Assembly: GCF_009646095.1 (NCBI RefSeq)
Contig: NZ_CP045725.1
Span: 2,480,001-2,544,000, forward strand
Direction of reading: 5' to 3'
DNA from: Raineyella fluvialis
GTDB taxonomy: Bacteria > Actinomycetota > Actinomycetes > Propionibacteriales > Propionibacteriaceae
Length of the DNA stretch: 64,000 nucleotides
This document shows positions 16,779-25,425 of the stretch, one piece after another (the first letter of the stretch is position 1; every line of letters begins with the position of its first letter). The notes under the pieces were generated by a model. It saw nothing but the letters and a program-made list of their open reading frames with translations, was not told the origin of the DNA and searched no databases. The position numbers and the translations under genes were made by a program.

Positions 16779-17363
16779 TCAAGCGGGGGAGAGAGCGGCG
16801 CACCAGGTCAGGTCGCCACAGCAGCCGTGGGCCAGGGACGTGCCGGCGGCCAGAGGCGGTGCCACGGACGTGAGGCGCGGCCGACTGGCCGGGGAGAGCA
16901 GCCGTCCGCCGGCGAGCTTGGTCAGCGCCTCGATCGCCGTCCAGAGCACGACCTCGGCGGGGGACGTTGACTGCGGACCGGTGGTGGGGGCATCGGCCGG
17001 CGGGAGCAGTGCCCGCTCGGCCGTTGACAGTACCAGCGGCAGGGCGGAGCGGATCGACGCGGCCCGCCCGTTCCCGCACAGGTCGAAGCCGATCCCCGGC
17101 CCGGTGGTCAGCGCGACGCCGACCCGGCCGGCCTCGTGGGAGGCCGAGACGCGGAGGTGCCGACTGCCGCCGCCCGGCCGGGTGACCCGGAGGAGCGTAC
17201 GGTCGACGGCCTCGACGCCGACCCGGCCCCGAGCACACCCGGTGAGGGCCTCGGCGAGGCGGTGCAGCAGCTCCGGGTTGTCGGTCCAGTGCCCGGACCG
17301 GTCGGGCGCGATCACGACCGTCGTCCGACCGACCCTCGGCACTGCGTCGGCGACAGGGCTCAC
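16779..17363 (-). CDS. Divergent 4'-phosphopantetheinyl transferase-like protein
   Basis: A 194-residue protein. VSASHEAGRVGVALTTGPG, then GFDL resembles the family's SxSHs..avAl...vGvDiE block, and WTAIEALTKLAGG resembles the W-x2-KEA-x2-K block with Lys changed to Ile. In the family these residues bind Mg2+ and CoA. The GTG start overlaps the stop of the AT-ACP-AOS gene (GTGA), so the two are translationally coupled. The likely job is activating the ACP domain of its neighbour. The altered key residues make activity uncertain. Confidence 0.6.
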   Translation of the reverse strand: MSPVADAVPRVGRTTVVIAPDRSGHWTDNPELLHRLAEALTGCARGRVGVEAVDRTLLRVTRPGGGSRHLRVSASHEAGRVGVALTTGPGIGFDLCGNGRAASIRSALPLVLSTAERALLPPADAPTTGPQSTSPAEVVLWTAIEALTKLAGGRLLSPASRPRLTSVAPPLAAGTSLAHGCCGDLTWCAALSPA

Positions 17364-20300
17364 GCCAGGGTCGCCCCGATCAGGGTGGCCTCGGACACCT
17401 CCGCGAGCGCGTCGATGGCGGCGTCCAGGTCCTCGCGGGTGTGCGTGGCAGTGACGAACACCCGCAGCCGGGCGAGTCGCTCCGCGACAGCCGGGGCCAG
17501 GATCGGGTTGATGCTGATCCCTCTGCGGTAGAGCTCGTTGGAGACCTGGAGGGTGCGGGCCGAGTCTCCGTAGATGACCGGGACGATGGGGGTGCCGACG
17601 CCGTCGCCGCGATCGAGCCCCAGGTGTTCGACGCCGGCGCGGAAGTGATCCGCGTTCGCCAACAACCGGTGGACCCGCTCCGGCTCGCGGCGCAGCACCC
17701 GCAGGGAGGCCAGAGCCGCGGCGGTGTTCGCGGGCGACAGGCCGGCGCTGAAGACCAGGCTGGACAGGTTGTACCGGAGGAACTGGACGAAGCGGTGGCT
17801 TCCGGCGAGGTACCCGCCGCAGCTGGCCATCGACTTCGACAACGTCCCCATCAGGATGTCCACCCGCGAGGGCGACACGCCGGTGGCCTCGCAGATGCCG
17901 CGCCCGGTGGCGCCGACCGTCCCGAAACTGTGTGCCTCGTCCACCATGAGGATGGCGCCGTAGCGCTCCTTCAGGGCGACGATCTCCGCCAGGGGGACGG
18001 TGTCGCCGTCCATGCTGTACGCCCCCTCGACGCAGACCAGCGCGCGCCGGTAGCTCCCCCGCCGCCGTTCCAACGCCGCGGCCAGTGCGGCCATGTCGTT
18101 GTGCGGGAAGCTGTGCCGTGCCGCGCCGCTCGCCCTGATGCCCTGCTGCATGCTGTCATGGGCGAGCGCGTCGTGGAGGACGATGTCGCCATCGCTGACG
18201 ACCTGCGGCACGATCGACGCGTTGGTGGCGTGCCCGCCGACAAGAACCACCGCGTCCTCGCTGCCGAGGAAGTCGGCGATCTCGTGCTCGAGTTCGTCGT
18301 GCAGCGGTCGGTTGCCGGAGAGGATGCGGGCGGCCGAGACGGACGTCCCGTAACGGTGCACCGCGTCGACCACGGCCGATTGGACCTCGGGGTGTTCGGA
18401 GAGGCCGAGGTAGTTGTACGAGCTGAACGAGATCAGCGGCCGTCCCTCGATCGCCGTGTGGTGCGAGATGGTCCCGTCGTGCGGGAGGTAGTAGGGGAGG
18501 AGCGTCCCGGCGGCGGCGAACTCCGCCTGCTTCCGGTCGAACGCGGCCAGTTCCGGGAACGACGCGAGGGTCCGCTCGCAGCGCTCCGGGAGCACGAACA
18601 GGCCGGGGTCACCCGAGCTGGAGACTCCCTCGGCGGGCTCCGCCTCGGCGGGCGCCGCGGTGGCCCCTGTCACCCGGGAGAGCTCGCCGACCAGGTCGTC
18701 CAGAGTCCTGACCGAGGCGAGGCGCAGGTCGGTCACCTGCAGGTCGGGCAGGTGCTGGGACAGGCGTCGCAGCGTGTCGGTCATCAGCAGCGAATCGAAA
18801 CCGAGGTCCTCGGCCAGGCGGCCGCCACGGGCGATCTCCGCCACCGGGGACGCGGACGCCTCCGCCATGGCCGTCAGCACAGCTGTCCGCACCGCGCCGA
18901 CGGACACGGCCGGCGACATGGGCCTGGCACTCTCGTCCGTCCCTGTAACCGCAGGCGCCGGCGCGCCCGCGGGCCGCGTCAGCGGCGCCGACGACGGACG
19001 GGTGAGCTCGCGTGAGCGGTGCCGCGGGTGCGGCTGGGCGTGCGCCGTACCCTCGTGCCGCGACGGGGTGGCCCCCACCGGCTTGATCACCGACTGGCGC
19101 TCCAGCCGGACGTCCTGCAGCCGCCAGTGCGCGGCGACGCCGCTGTGCGCGAGGACCGGCGCGAGCTGGACGCCAGGCAGGGCGACGAACAGCCGGGCCA
19201 GGTTGCGCAGCACCGTCTCCGGGCTGTCGCAGGTCCCGCCGAAGCCGACGCCCAGGAAGTTCGCCTCGGGGTGGTCATGCTGCAGCATGCGCAGCAGGGA
19301 CTCGCCGCCGGACAGCTGGAGCACCACGACCGGCTCGTCGGACAGCAGGACGGCGCCCGCGGACCGGAAGTCCACCGGTGTGGTGACCTGGTCGGCAAGG
19401 CTGCGGCGGATCGTCTCGGCGTCGGCCTCCTGTCGTCCCGACACGGTGGAGATGAAGGTCACCGCCGGGTCGGTCAGGTCGGCGTCGGTCAGCAGCGCGG
19501 CGAAATCGTCCCGGCTGCCGGCCATCAGGGGAGTGTGGAAGGGACCCTGGGCCGGGATCGGGGTGGCGGTCACACCGGCGGCGCGGCAGCGGGCTGCGTA
19601 CGCCTCCAGCGCTTCCCTCGTCCCGCCGTACACGGTCTGGTGGGCGTCGTTCCAGCAGGTCGGGTGGACGGAGGGCGAGCCCTCCGCCAGTGCGGCCGCC
19701 TGCTCCCCGGAACAGCGGAGCGCGACCATGCCGAACTCGCCGTCGGACAGGTGAGCGCGCATGATCCGGCCGCGTTCGGAGGCGAGACGTACGGCGTCCC
19801 GCGCGGACAGGGCGCCGGTCGCGTAGAGAGCAGCGAACTCGCCGACGCTGTGACCCGTGGCGGCATCAGGGCGGATCCCCAGCCGGGTGAAGAGTTCGGT
19901 GGCCGCCACGCCCAGGACGGTCAGCACGGTCTGCGCCGCATCCGTCAGGTGGATCGCCGCGGAGTCGACGTCGGCGTCGGGCGCCGAGTCCGACCAGCCC
20001 GCAGTGAGCAGACGTTCGAGGTCGGGGACGGCCGATGCCTCGAGCAACTCCCGGCAGCGGTCGGCGAAGGCGGGGTCGAGGGTGGCCAGCACCTCCTGAT
20101 CGCCGATCCGCTGGGCTCCCTGGCCGGGAAAGGCGAAGGCCACCCGTCGGGGCTCGTCGGACACGGTCGCCGCGTACCAGGCAGGGGTCTGGTCGGGGTC
20201 GTCGCTGAGTTCGGGGAGCATCGCGATCACGCGTCGCAGGGTCTGGTGGGCATCGGCGACAGTGGTCGCCAGAATCGCCAGGCGATGGCTGGCCGGTGTC

Positions 20301-20440
20301 ATCACCGCCAGCCGGGCCTGCAGGTCGTCCAGCGACGCGCCGTGGTTGAGCGGGTCGTCGAGGGAGGCCAGGACGGTCTCGCACCTTGACCGGAGATCGT
20401 CCGGTGAGGTGCCGGAGATCAGCAGCAGGGAAGGGCTCAT
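17360..20440 (-). CDS. AT-ACP-AOS trifunctional protein (polyketide acyltransferase / carrier / alpha-oxoamine synthase)
   Basis: A 1026-residue three-domain protein. Residues ~95-430: malonyl/acyl transferase with FPGQGAQ (104-110), GHSVGE (Ser198) and FHTPLM (His302). Residues ~515-590: acyl carrier domain, LAEDLGFDSLLMTD, with Ser550 as the phosphopantetheine site. Residues ~640-1020: PLP-dependent alpha-oxoamine synthase, the family of KAPA synthase and serine palmitoyltransferase, with DEAHSFG (834-840) and the PLP lysine in TLSKS (Lys869). AOS domains join an acyl thioester to an amino acid with loss of CO2, giving an alpha-aminoketone. The ATG overlaps the stop of the KS gene. The order suggests the chain made by the KS is off-loaded with an amino acid. 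The product is unknown. Confidence 0.9.
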   Translation of the reverse strand: MSPSLLLISGTSPDDLRSRCETVLASLDDPLNHGASLDDLQARLAVMTPASHRLAILATTVADAHQTLRRVIAMLPELSDDPDQTPAWYAATVSDEPRRVAFAFPGQGAQRIGDQEVLATLDPAFADRCRELLEASAVPDLERLLTAGWSDSAPDADVDSAAIHLTDAAQTVLTVLGVAATELFTRLGIRPDAATGHSVGEFAALYATGALSARDAVRLASERGRIMRAHLSDGEFGMVALRCSGEQAAALAEGSPSVHPTCWNDAHQTVYGGTREALEAYAARCRAAGVTATPIPAQGPFHTPLMAGSRDDFAALLTDADLTDPAVTFISTVSGRQEADAETIRRSLADQVTTPVDFRSAGAVLLSDEPVVVLQLSGGESLLRMLQHDHPEANFLGVGFGGTCDSPETVLRNLARLFVALPGVQLAPVLAHSGVAAHWRLQDVRLERQSVIKPVGATPSRHEGTAHAQPHPRHRSRELTRPSSAPLTRPAGAPAPAVTGTDESARPMSPAVSVGAVRTAVLTAMAEASASPVAEIARGGRLAEDLGFDSLLMTDTLRRLSQHLPDLQVTDLRLASVRTLDDLVGELSRVTGATAAPAEAEPAEGVSSSGDPGLFVLPERCERTLASFPELAAFDRKQAEFAAAGTLLPYYLPHDGTISHHTAIEGRPLISFSSYNYLGLSEHPEVQSAVVDAVHRYGTSVSAARILSGNRPLHDELEHEIADFLGSEDAVVLVGGHATNASIVPQVVSDGDIVLHDALAHDSMQQGIRASGAARHSFPHNDMAALAAALERRRGSYRRALVCVEGAYSMDGDTVPLAEIVALKERYGAILMVDEAHSFGTVGATGRGICEATGVSPSRVDILMGTLSKSMASCGGYLAGSHRFVQFLRYNLSSLVFSAGLSPANTAAALASLRVLRREPERVHRLLANADHFRAGVEHLGLDRGDGVGTPIVPVIYGDSARTLQVSNELYRRGISINPILAPAVAERLARLRVFVTATHTREDLDAAIDALAEVSEATLIGATLA

Positions 20441-21791
20441 GACAGGGTTCCTTCGGGGTGGGAGACGATCAGGTGGCTGTTGGCGCCACCGAAGCCGAAC
20501 GAGTTGACGGCGACACGACGCACCGGCCGGCGGCTGTCGCGGTGACCGGCGAGGTGGAAGCGGGTGGAGGCCAGACCCGGGTGCTCCGCGGCGGGCGTCG
20601 TCGGCTGGGACGGGATCCGTTGGTGCCGGATCATCTGGACCGCCTTGACGGTGGACAGCGCACCAGAGGCCGCGAGGGTATGGCCGGCGACCGCCTTGAT
20701 CGAGCCGATCGGTAGCGCCGGGCCGGTCGGGTCCTCGTCCGTGGCGGCGAGGGAGCGGACCTCCTCGGCGTCGCCGACGACGGTGCCGGTGCCGTGTCCC
20801 TCGATGTAGTCGACCGGCCGCTCGGAGCCGGCGCGCTTCCGTGCCGCTCGGATGGCGCGGACCTGACCGTCGCTGGTGGGGGTCATGATCCCCGGGGCCC
20901 GCCCGTCGGAGGCGGACCCCCAGCCCTCGATGACCGCGTGGATCGTGTCGCCGTCGCGGCGGGCCAGTTCGAGGTTCTTCAGCAACAGCAGGGCGCCCCC
21001 TCGCCCAGAGTGAAACCGTCAGCTTCGGTGGTGAACGGTTGGCAGCGGCCGCTGGGTGAGAGCGCGCCGATCTGTGCGAAGGCGATGAGGACGTCCGGGG
21101 ACAGGGCGACATAGACACCTCCGGCCAGGCACTCGTCGATCTCGCCGGATTCGATCATGGTGCAGGCCAGATGGATCGCCGTGAGCCCCGAGGAGCAGGC
21201 GCTGTCGACCGCGAATGACGGCCCGTTGAGGTCGAAATGCTGTTGCACGACCGCCGGGATGATATTCGGCAGCACCCCCGCCATGGAATAGGCGCTGATC
21301 CGCTGAATAGCCGAGGAGGCGCTGGCCATGACGCGTTCCTGCAACGTCGGGTCCGCAACCCCGAAACTGCCGTCGGTCGTCATCCGGGCGATCACCGGTG
21401 CCGAGGTGACCAGCCGATAGTCATTGGAACTCACCCCGATGATCGTCGCGATCCCCCGCCCGGCGACGGCCGCCGACGTCCTACCGGCCCGGTCGAAGGT
21501 TTCCCGGGCCAAGGTGAGGGTCAGGCGCTGCTGGGGGTCCATCGCCCGGGCGCGGGCGACCGGGATGCCGAAGGCAGCGCGATCCCAGCCGTACGGATCT
21601 TCGAGCGCCGCCATGGTGTTGGTGTACGAGGTGAAGGGGCGTCCGCGCTCATTCGAGAGGACGGATTCCGCCCGCCAGCGGTCGTGGGGAGTAGGGCCGA
21701 ACTGGGGCATCGCACTCGCCACGATCCGCCAGAACTCGTCCGCGTCGGAGGAACCCGCGGAACGCGCGGAGAAACCAACAACTGCAATCAT
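20437..21791 (-). CDS. Type I PKS-like beta-ketoacyl synthase (one-base frameshift in this sequence)
   Basis: A stand-alone ketosynthase that would extend an acyl chain by decarboxylative condensation. Motifs: MDPQQRL (~84-90), active-site VDSACSSG (Cys199), EGHGTGT (His333) and KAVAGHT (His371), ending in NSFGFGGANSH. The frame stops after GEGAPCCC at about 20991-21000. Adding one G gives GEGAALLLLKN and joins directly to the rest, for 451 residues. The ATG at 21791 is chosen because the KS fold begins there (MIAVVGFSAR). An in-frame GTG 39 bases upstream is less likely. The stop overlaps the AT-ACP-AOS start (ATGA). Confidence 0.88.
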
Positions 21792-22055
21792 GAGGTCCCA
21801 TTTCTGGAACGCGACAGGCCGGTCGTCCACGCTTCACGGGGGGTCGTCCCGAAGATGCGGCACGCCCGGCCACCCGGTGTGGCCGTCCCTCCGGAGGCGT
21901 CGTCGCATCCCATGAACGGTGTATCGGTGCGAGGTGAACCGTCCTGGTACCGGAGTTGACGCCCGAGTTGCGGGCCGGCCAATAGGAGTGTGCATGCGCA
22001 TGTGAATCCCGGCGTTAATGCACAGGCGTATGTCGGCGGCGGGACGGACGACACG
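21792..22055. other. Upstream region of the KS/AT-ACP-AOS operon
   Basis: No gene is visible here. The stretch around 21975-22035 is less GC-rich than its surroundings and has the palindromic GCATGC/GCGCATG cluster at about 21991-22006. It lies 190-240 bases before the KS start on the minus strand and is the obvious place for the operon's promoter and operator, although no convincing -10/-35 pair could be fixed. Confidence 0.4.
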
Positions 22056-22094
22056 ACCTCGGGTCGGTACCCCATCGGGGTGCCGACCCGAGGT
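22056..22094 (-). terminator. Strong hairpin after the DoxX gene
   Basis: An 18-bp stem with one G-T-type mismatch and a short loop (ACCTCGGGTCGG ... CCGACCCGAGGT). It lies 25 bases beyond the DoxX stop on the minus strand and separates it from the KS operon. Confidence 0.7.
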
Positions 22095-22119
22095 CGGTGT
22101 GCTGTGACCTTCGCTGAGG

Positions 22120-22593
22120 TCAGTGGACCTCGGCGAACTCGCGCTCGGAACCGGTTGCGGCTGCGGTCTGCGACGTACGAGCTCGCAGCAGGCCGTCGAT
22201 CGAGAAGCGACCGGCCCCGGCGGCCAGCGCGAGGGTGCCGGCACCGAGGGCGCCGACCAACTCCCAGCCGCCGTCGCCGACGAAGACGCCGTGGGGGAGG
22301 TGCACCAGCAGGGCGGCGCCGATCATCTCGAGGAAGACCACGACCGCGACGATCGGGGTGAAGACGCCGAGGACGAGCAGGATGCCACCGGCGAGTTCGA
22401 TGACGGCAGCGACGACGGCGGAGATCCCGGGCATCGGCACGCCCATCCCGGCGAAGGCCTGCCCGGTGCCGGCCAGACCCCAGAGGGCGAACTTCTGGTA
22501 GCCGTGGGCGATCAGGACGATGCCCAGGATGATCCGGCTCACGAGCGGAACGATGTCGCGGGTGACGAGGTTGGGGGACAGGACGCTGCGCAT
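22120..22593 (-). CDS. DoxX family membrane protein
   Basis: A 157-residue protein with four predicted transmembrane segments (RIILGIVLIAHGYQKFALWG; ISAVVAAVIELAGGILLVLG; VAVVVFLEMIGAALLV; LVGALGAGTLALAAG). HGYQKF, then a GxGxP-like AGMGVP, and the ELAGG segment are the usual DoxX pattern. DoxX-type proteins are linked to redox or thiosulfate metabolism in some species and are often controlled by MarR-type repressors. The upstream region has an unusual AT-rich inverted repeat that fits such control. Confidence 0.88.
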   Translation of the reverse strand: MRSVLSPNLVTRDIVPLVSRIILGIVLIAHGYQKFALWGLAGTGQAFAGMGVPMPGISAVVAAVIELAGGILLVLGVFTPIVAVVVFLEMIGAALLVHLPHGVFVGDGGWELVGALGAGTLALAAGAGRFSIDGLLRARTSQTAAATGSEREFAEVH

Positions 22594-22646
22594 GGTGCTC
22601 CTAGGTGGGGTGCAGGGGTGCCGGCGGAGGCGGAGGGTTCATGTCG

Positions 22647-22703
22647 TCATTGACCATTCAAATCTAAAGCATCAACCTTAAACTTTCAAAGTTGAATCAA
22701 TGA
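22647..22703 (-). promoter_or_regulatory. AT-rich inverted-repeat operator/promoter of the DoxX gene
   Basis: An island of about 60 bases near 65% A+T in a very GC-rich genome. The ends form an inverted repeat (TCATTGA ... TCAATGA), with inner ATTCAA / TTGAA arms and a perfect AACTTT-C-AAAGTT dyad in the middle. It lies 50-110 bases upstream of the DoxX start. Nested symmetry of this kind suggests a strongly regulated promoter bound by a dimeric (for example MarR- or HxlR-type) regulator. Confidence 0.6.
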
Positions 22704-22754
22704 TCCGATGATGTTTGGCCTCCGTCGTCGCCCGCTCGGGCACCCCGACGACGC

Positions 22755-22793
22755 AGCACCGGCCGCCATCGAAAGGTGATGGCGGCCGGTGCT
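22755..22793 (-). terminator. Terminator hairpin after glnA
   Basis: A perfect 16-bp stem (AGCACCGGCCGCCATC and its complement) with a 7-base loop, 30 bases after the glnA stop. It lacks a U tract. Confidence 0.8.
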
Positions 22794-22822
22794 GACAGGC
22801 GCTTGGTTCCGCGGGGAACCGA

Positions 22823-24244
22823 TCAGATGTCGAAGTACAGGTCGAATTCGTACGGGTGCGGGCGCTGACGCAGGGCGGCGATCTCGCCCTCCTTCAGCTC
22901 GATCCAGGTCTCGATCAGGTCAGCGGTGAAGACGTCGCCGGCGAGCAGGTACTCGTGGTCCGCGCGCAGAGCGTCAAGGGCGCCCTCCAGCGAGGCCGGG
23001 ACGGTGGCGATGTCGGCGTGCTCCTCGGGCGGCAGCTCGTAGAGGTCCTTGTCGATCGGCTCCGGGGGCTCGATCCGGTTCTGGATGCCGTCGAGACCGG
23101 CCAGCAGCATCGCCGAGAAGGCGAGGTACGGGTTGGACGACGGGTCGGGGCAGCGGAACTCGACGCGCTTGGCCTTCGGGTTCGGGCCGGTGATCGGGAT
23201 GCGGATGCAGGCCGAGCGGTTGCGCTGCGAGTAGACCAGGTTGACCGGAGCCTCGAAGCCGGGCACCAGGCGGTGGTACGAGTTCGCGCTCGGGTTGGTG
23301 AAGGCGAGCAGCGACGGGGCGTGGGCCAGCAGGCCGCCGATGTACCAGCGGGCGATGTCGGACAGACCGCCGTAGCCGTTCTCGTCGAAGAACAGCGGCT
23401 GGCCGTCCTTCCACAGCGAGGAGTGCACGTGCATGCCCGAGCCGTTGTCGTTGAAGACCGGCTTCGGCATGAAGGTGGCGGTCTTGCCGGCCTCCCACGC
23501 GGTGTTCTTGATGATGTACTTGAACTTCATCACGTCGTCGCCAGCGGCCTGCAGCGTGTTGAAGCGGTAGTTGATCTCCTGCTGACCGGCGTTGCCGACC
23601 TCGTGGTGCGCCCGCTCCAGGGTCAGGCCGGCGTTCTCGAGGTTGGCGACCATGTCCTGGCGCATGTCGGCGAAGTGGTCGACCGGCGCGACCGGGAAGT
23701 AGCCGCCCTTGGTCTTCACGTGGTAGCCACGGTTGCCACCCTCGTTGGCGGTGCCGGTGTTCCAGGCAGCCTCCTCGGAGTCGATGTGGTAGTAGCTCTC
23801 GTGCGCGTTGGTGTCGTAGCGCACGTCGTCGAAGATGTAGAACTCGGCCTCGGGGGCGAAGAACGCGGTGTCGGCGACGCCGGTCGACTTCAGGTAGGCC
23901 TCAGCCTTGCGCGCGATGTTGCGCGGGTCGCGGCTGTAGGGCTCCTTGGTGATCGGGTCGTGCACGTAGAAGTCGAGGACCAGGGTCTTGGCCTTGCGGA
24001 ACGGGTCGAGGTAGGCCGTGGTCGGGTCCGGGAGCAGGGCCATGTCCGACTCGTGGATCTTCTGGAAGCCCGTGATCGAGGAACCGTCGAACGCCAGGCC
24101 TTCCTCGTACATGTCCTTGTCGAAGGACTTGGCGGGGACCGTGAAGTGCTGCATCACACCGGGGACATCGCAGAACCGGACATCGATGACCTCGACGTCC
24201 TGCTCCTTGATGTAGGCCAACAGGTCGTCAGCTCCCTGGAACAT
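22823..24244 (-). CDS. glnA: Glutamine synthetase, type I-beta
   Basis: The 473-residue main glutamine synthetase. Motifs: [54 protein letters not shown] and [13 protein letters not shown]. The adenylylation loop reads [10 protein letters not shown], so the tyrosine modified by GlnE in the family is present, along with the beta-type insertion. GGAGG lies five bases before the ATG, and TAGGCT provides a -10 box upstream. It is monocistronic, with its own terminator. Together with GlnA2 (4551-5888), the organism has one GlnE-controlled and one GlnE-blind enzyme. Confidence 0.98.
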   Translation of the reverse strand: MFQGADDLLAYIKEQDVEVIDVRFCDVPGVMQHFTVPAKSFDKDMYEEGLAFDGSSITGFQKIHESDMALLPDPTTAYLDPFRKAKTLVLDFYVHDPITKEPYSRDPRNIARKAEAYLKSTGVADTAFFAPEAEFYIFDDVRYDTNAHESYYHIDSEEAAWNTGTANEGGNRGYHVKTKGGYFPVAPVDHFADMRQDMVANLENAGLTLERAHHEVGNAGQQEINYRFNTLQAAGDDVMKFKYIIKNTAWEAGKTATFMPKPVFNDNGSGMHVHSSLWKDGQPLFFDENGYGGLSDIARWYIGGLLAHAPSLLAFTNPSANSYHRLVPGFEAPVNLVYSQRNRSACIRIPITGPNPKAKRVEFRCPDPSSNPYLAFSAMLLAGLDGIQNRIEPPEPIDKDLYELPPEEHADIATVPASLEGALDALRADHEYLLAGDVFTADLIETWIELKEGEIAALRQRPHPYEFDLYFDI

Positions 24245-24284
24245 TGCGCCTCCGAAAGGGTAGGTAGTGGTGAACTGCGTGGTC

Positions 24285-24290
24285 AGCCTA
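24285..24290 (-). promoter_or_regulatory. -10 box (TAGGCT) of glnA
   Basis: TAGGCT on the minus strand, 40 bases before the glnA ATG, giving a leader of about 33 bases that contains the GGAGG ribosome site. No good -35 is seen, which suggests an activator-dependent promoter. Confidence 0.45.
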
Positions 24291-24389
24291 GGAATGCCGG
24301 ATTTCTCGGCCGTTGCACGACTATTGCGGACATGTTACGGCTTGTGCTGCCTGCGGTTCCGCGCGGGTGGCGCCCCGAGCCCGGCCGGG

Positions 24390-24395
24390 TAACCT
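24390..24395 (+). promoter_or_regulatory. -10 box (TAACCT) for a leaderless RDD gene
   Basis: TAACCT, then six bases, then the ATG at 24402. No ribosome site precedes the ATG, so translation probably starts at the 5' end of the mRNA. Confidence 0.45.
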
Positions 24396-24401
24396 GACCG
24401 A

Positions 24402-24839
24402 ATGACGTACAGCGCGGAGCAGACCCGTGACCAGGACCAGCCCGGCGCCTCGCTCGGGTTGCCCGCCGAAGGCCGCGGTTCCCTGGCCACGTGGGGTCAG
24501 CGGCTCACTGCTCTGGTCCTGGACTGGGCGGTGTCCATGCTGGTGGCCGTGCTGGTCACCTGGGGAGCGGTGCTCACCGGGATGGGCCCGGAGAAGTGGG
24601 CCACCCTGATCGTCTTCTTCCTCGAGAAGGCCCTGCTGACCGGGCTGATGGGGTCGAGCCTCGGCCAGATGGTGGTCGGCATCGGAGTGACCCGGACCGA
24701 CGGTCGCGCTATCGGCTTCGGCATCGCGATCGTCCGTACGTTCATGATCTGCATCCTGATCCCCGCCGTGGTCATCGGCCCGGATCGGCGCAGCCTCAAC
24801 GACATGATGCTGCGTACGGTCGTCGTTCGGCGTCGTTGA
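24402..24839 (+). CDS. RDD family membrane protein
   Basis: A 145-residue protein with the RDD layout: a short polar N-terminus, the first RDD motif region (WGQRLTALVLDWAVSMLVA) with the conserved Arg and Asp, two to three transmembrane segments, GSSLGQMVVGIGV, and a C-terminal DRRSLNDMMLRTVVV matching the D-R-x-x-L-H-D block of the family. RDD proteins are small membrane proteins, some linked to ion exchange. It is divergent from glnA. Confidence 0.88.
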   Translation: MTYSAEQTRDQDQPGASLGLPAEGRGSLATWGQRLTALVLDWAVSMLVAVLVTWGAVLTGMGPEKWATLIVFFLEKALLTGLMGSSLGQMVVGIGVTRTDGRAIGFGIAIVRTFMICILIPAVVIGPDRRSLNDMMLRTVVVRRR

Positions 24840-24841
24840 GA

Positions 24842-24878
24842 GACCCGGGACGCGCACGATCTGCGGACGTCCCGGGTC
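24842..24878. terminator. Bidirectional terminator
   Basis: An 11-bp perfect stem (GACCCGGGACG / CGTCCCGGGTC) with a 15-base loop, in the gap between the converging RDD and CBS genes. Confidence 0.7.
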
Positions 24879-24914
24879 AGGGTGGGGTCTGTCGGTGCGG
24901 TGCTGGGGTCGCGC

Positions 24915-25334
24915 TCAGGACTGGACGTAGGCGACGAGGTGGTCGCGTTCGCTGCGGAGGTCGTCCAGGTGGGCCTTCACCACGTCACCGATACTGACGA
25001 GTCCGCGGAGTCGTCCGCCCTCGACCACGGGGACATGGCGGACGCGCTGGTCGGTCATCCGGCCGGCCAGTTGCTCCACGTCGGTGTGCAGGTCGCAGGT
25101 GAGCGGATCCTGCTGCATGATGCTCGAGACGGGGGTGTCCAACGGCTGCTGGCCAACGCTGCGGACGATGTCACGTTCGGCGATGATCCCCAGGGCGGGG
25201 GAGTCGGGCCCGGTGACGACGACACAGCCGATCCCGCGATCACGCATCAGCGCAACCGCGTCGGCAATGGTGGAATCCAGGGGGAGGGTGACGACAGCGG
25301 AGCCCTTGCGCTGGAGGATGTCGGAGATTCGCAT
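24915..25334 (-). CDS. CBS-domain-pair protein
   Basis: A 139-residue stand-alone pair of CBS domains: CBS1 (~8-58, DSTIADAVALMRDRGIGCVVV, GIIAERDIVR) and CBS2 (~72-122, DVEQLAGRMTDQRVRHVPVV, GLVSIGDVVKAHL). Such pairs bind adenine nucleotides or related ligands and often act as sensors. No fused effector domain and no obvious partner gene are seen. Confidence 0.92.
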   Translation of the reverse strand: MRISDILQRKGSAVVTLPLDSTIADAVALMRDRGIGCVVVTGPDSPALGIIAERDIVRSVGQQPLDTPVSSIMQQDPLTCDLHTDVEQLAGRMTDQRVRHVPVVEGGRLRGLVSIGDVVKAHLDDLRSERDHLVAYVQS

Positions 25335-25425
25335 GAGCCACGGTAGCGCGTGACGTAGGTCACACGCCAGAGATTCCGGGGGTCTCTTTTGTCATCCCAG
25401 TCCTCGCGGGGGTGCCCCCGTACCG

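Noticed and set aside
20437-21830. Two separate half-ketosynthase genes
   Set aside because: One missing G joins them exactly at GEGA-ALLLLKN; all three catalytic residues are shared between the halves.
22856-24397. A plus-strand open frame of 513 codons opposite glnA
   Set aside because: It is a mirror frame of a strongly conserved gene and is Val/Gly/Arg-rich without motifs.
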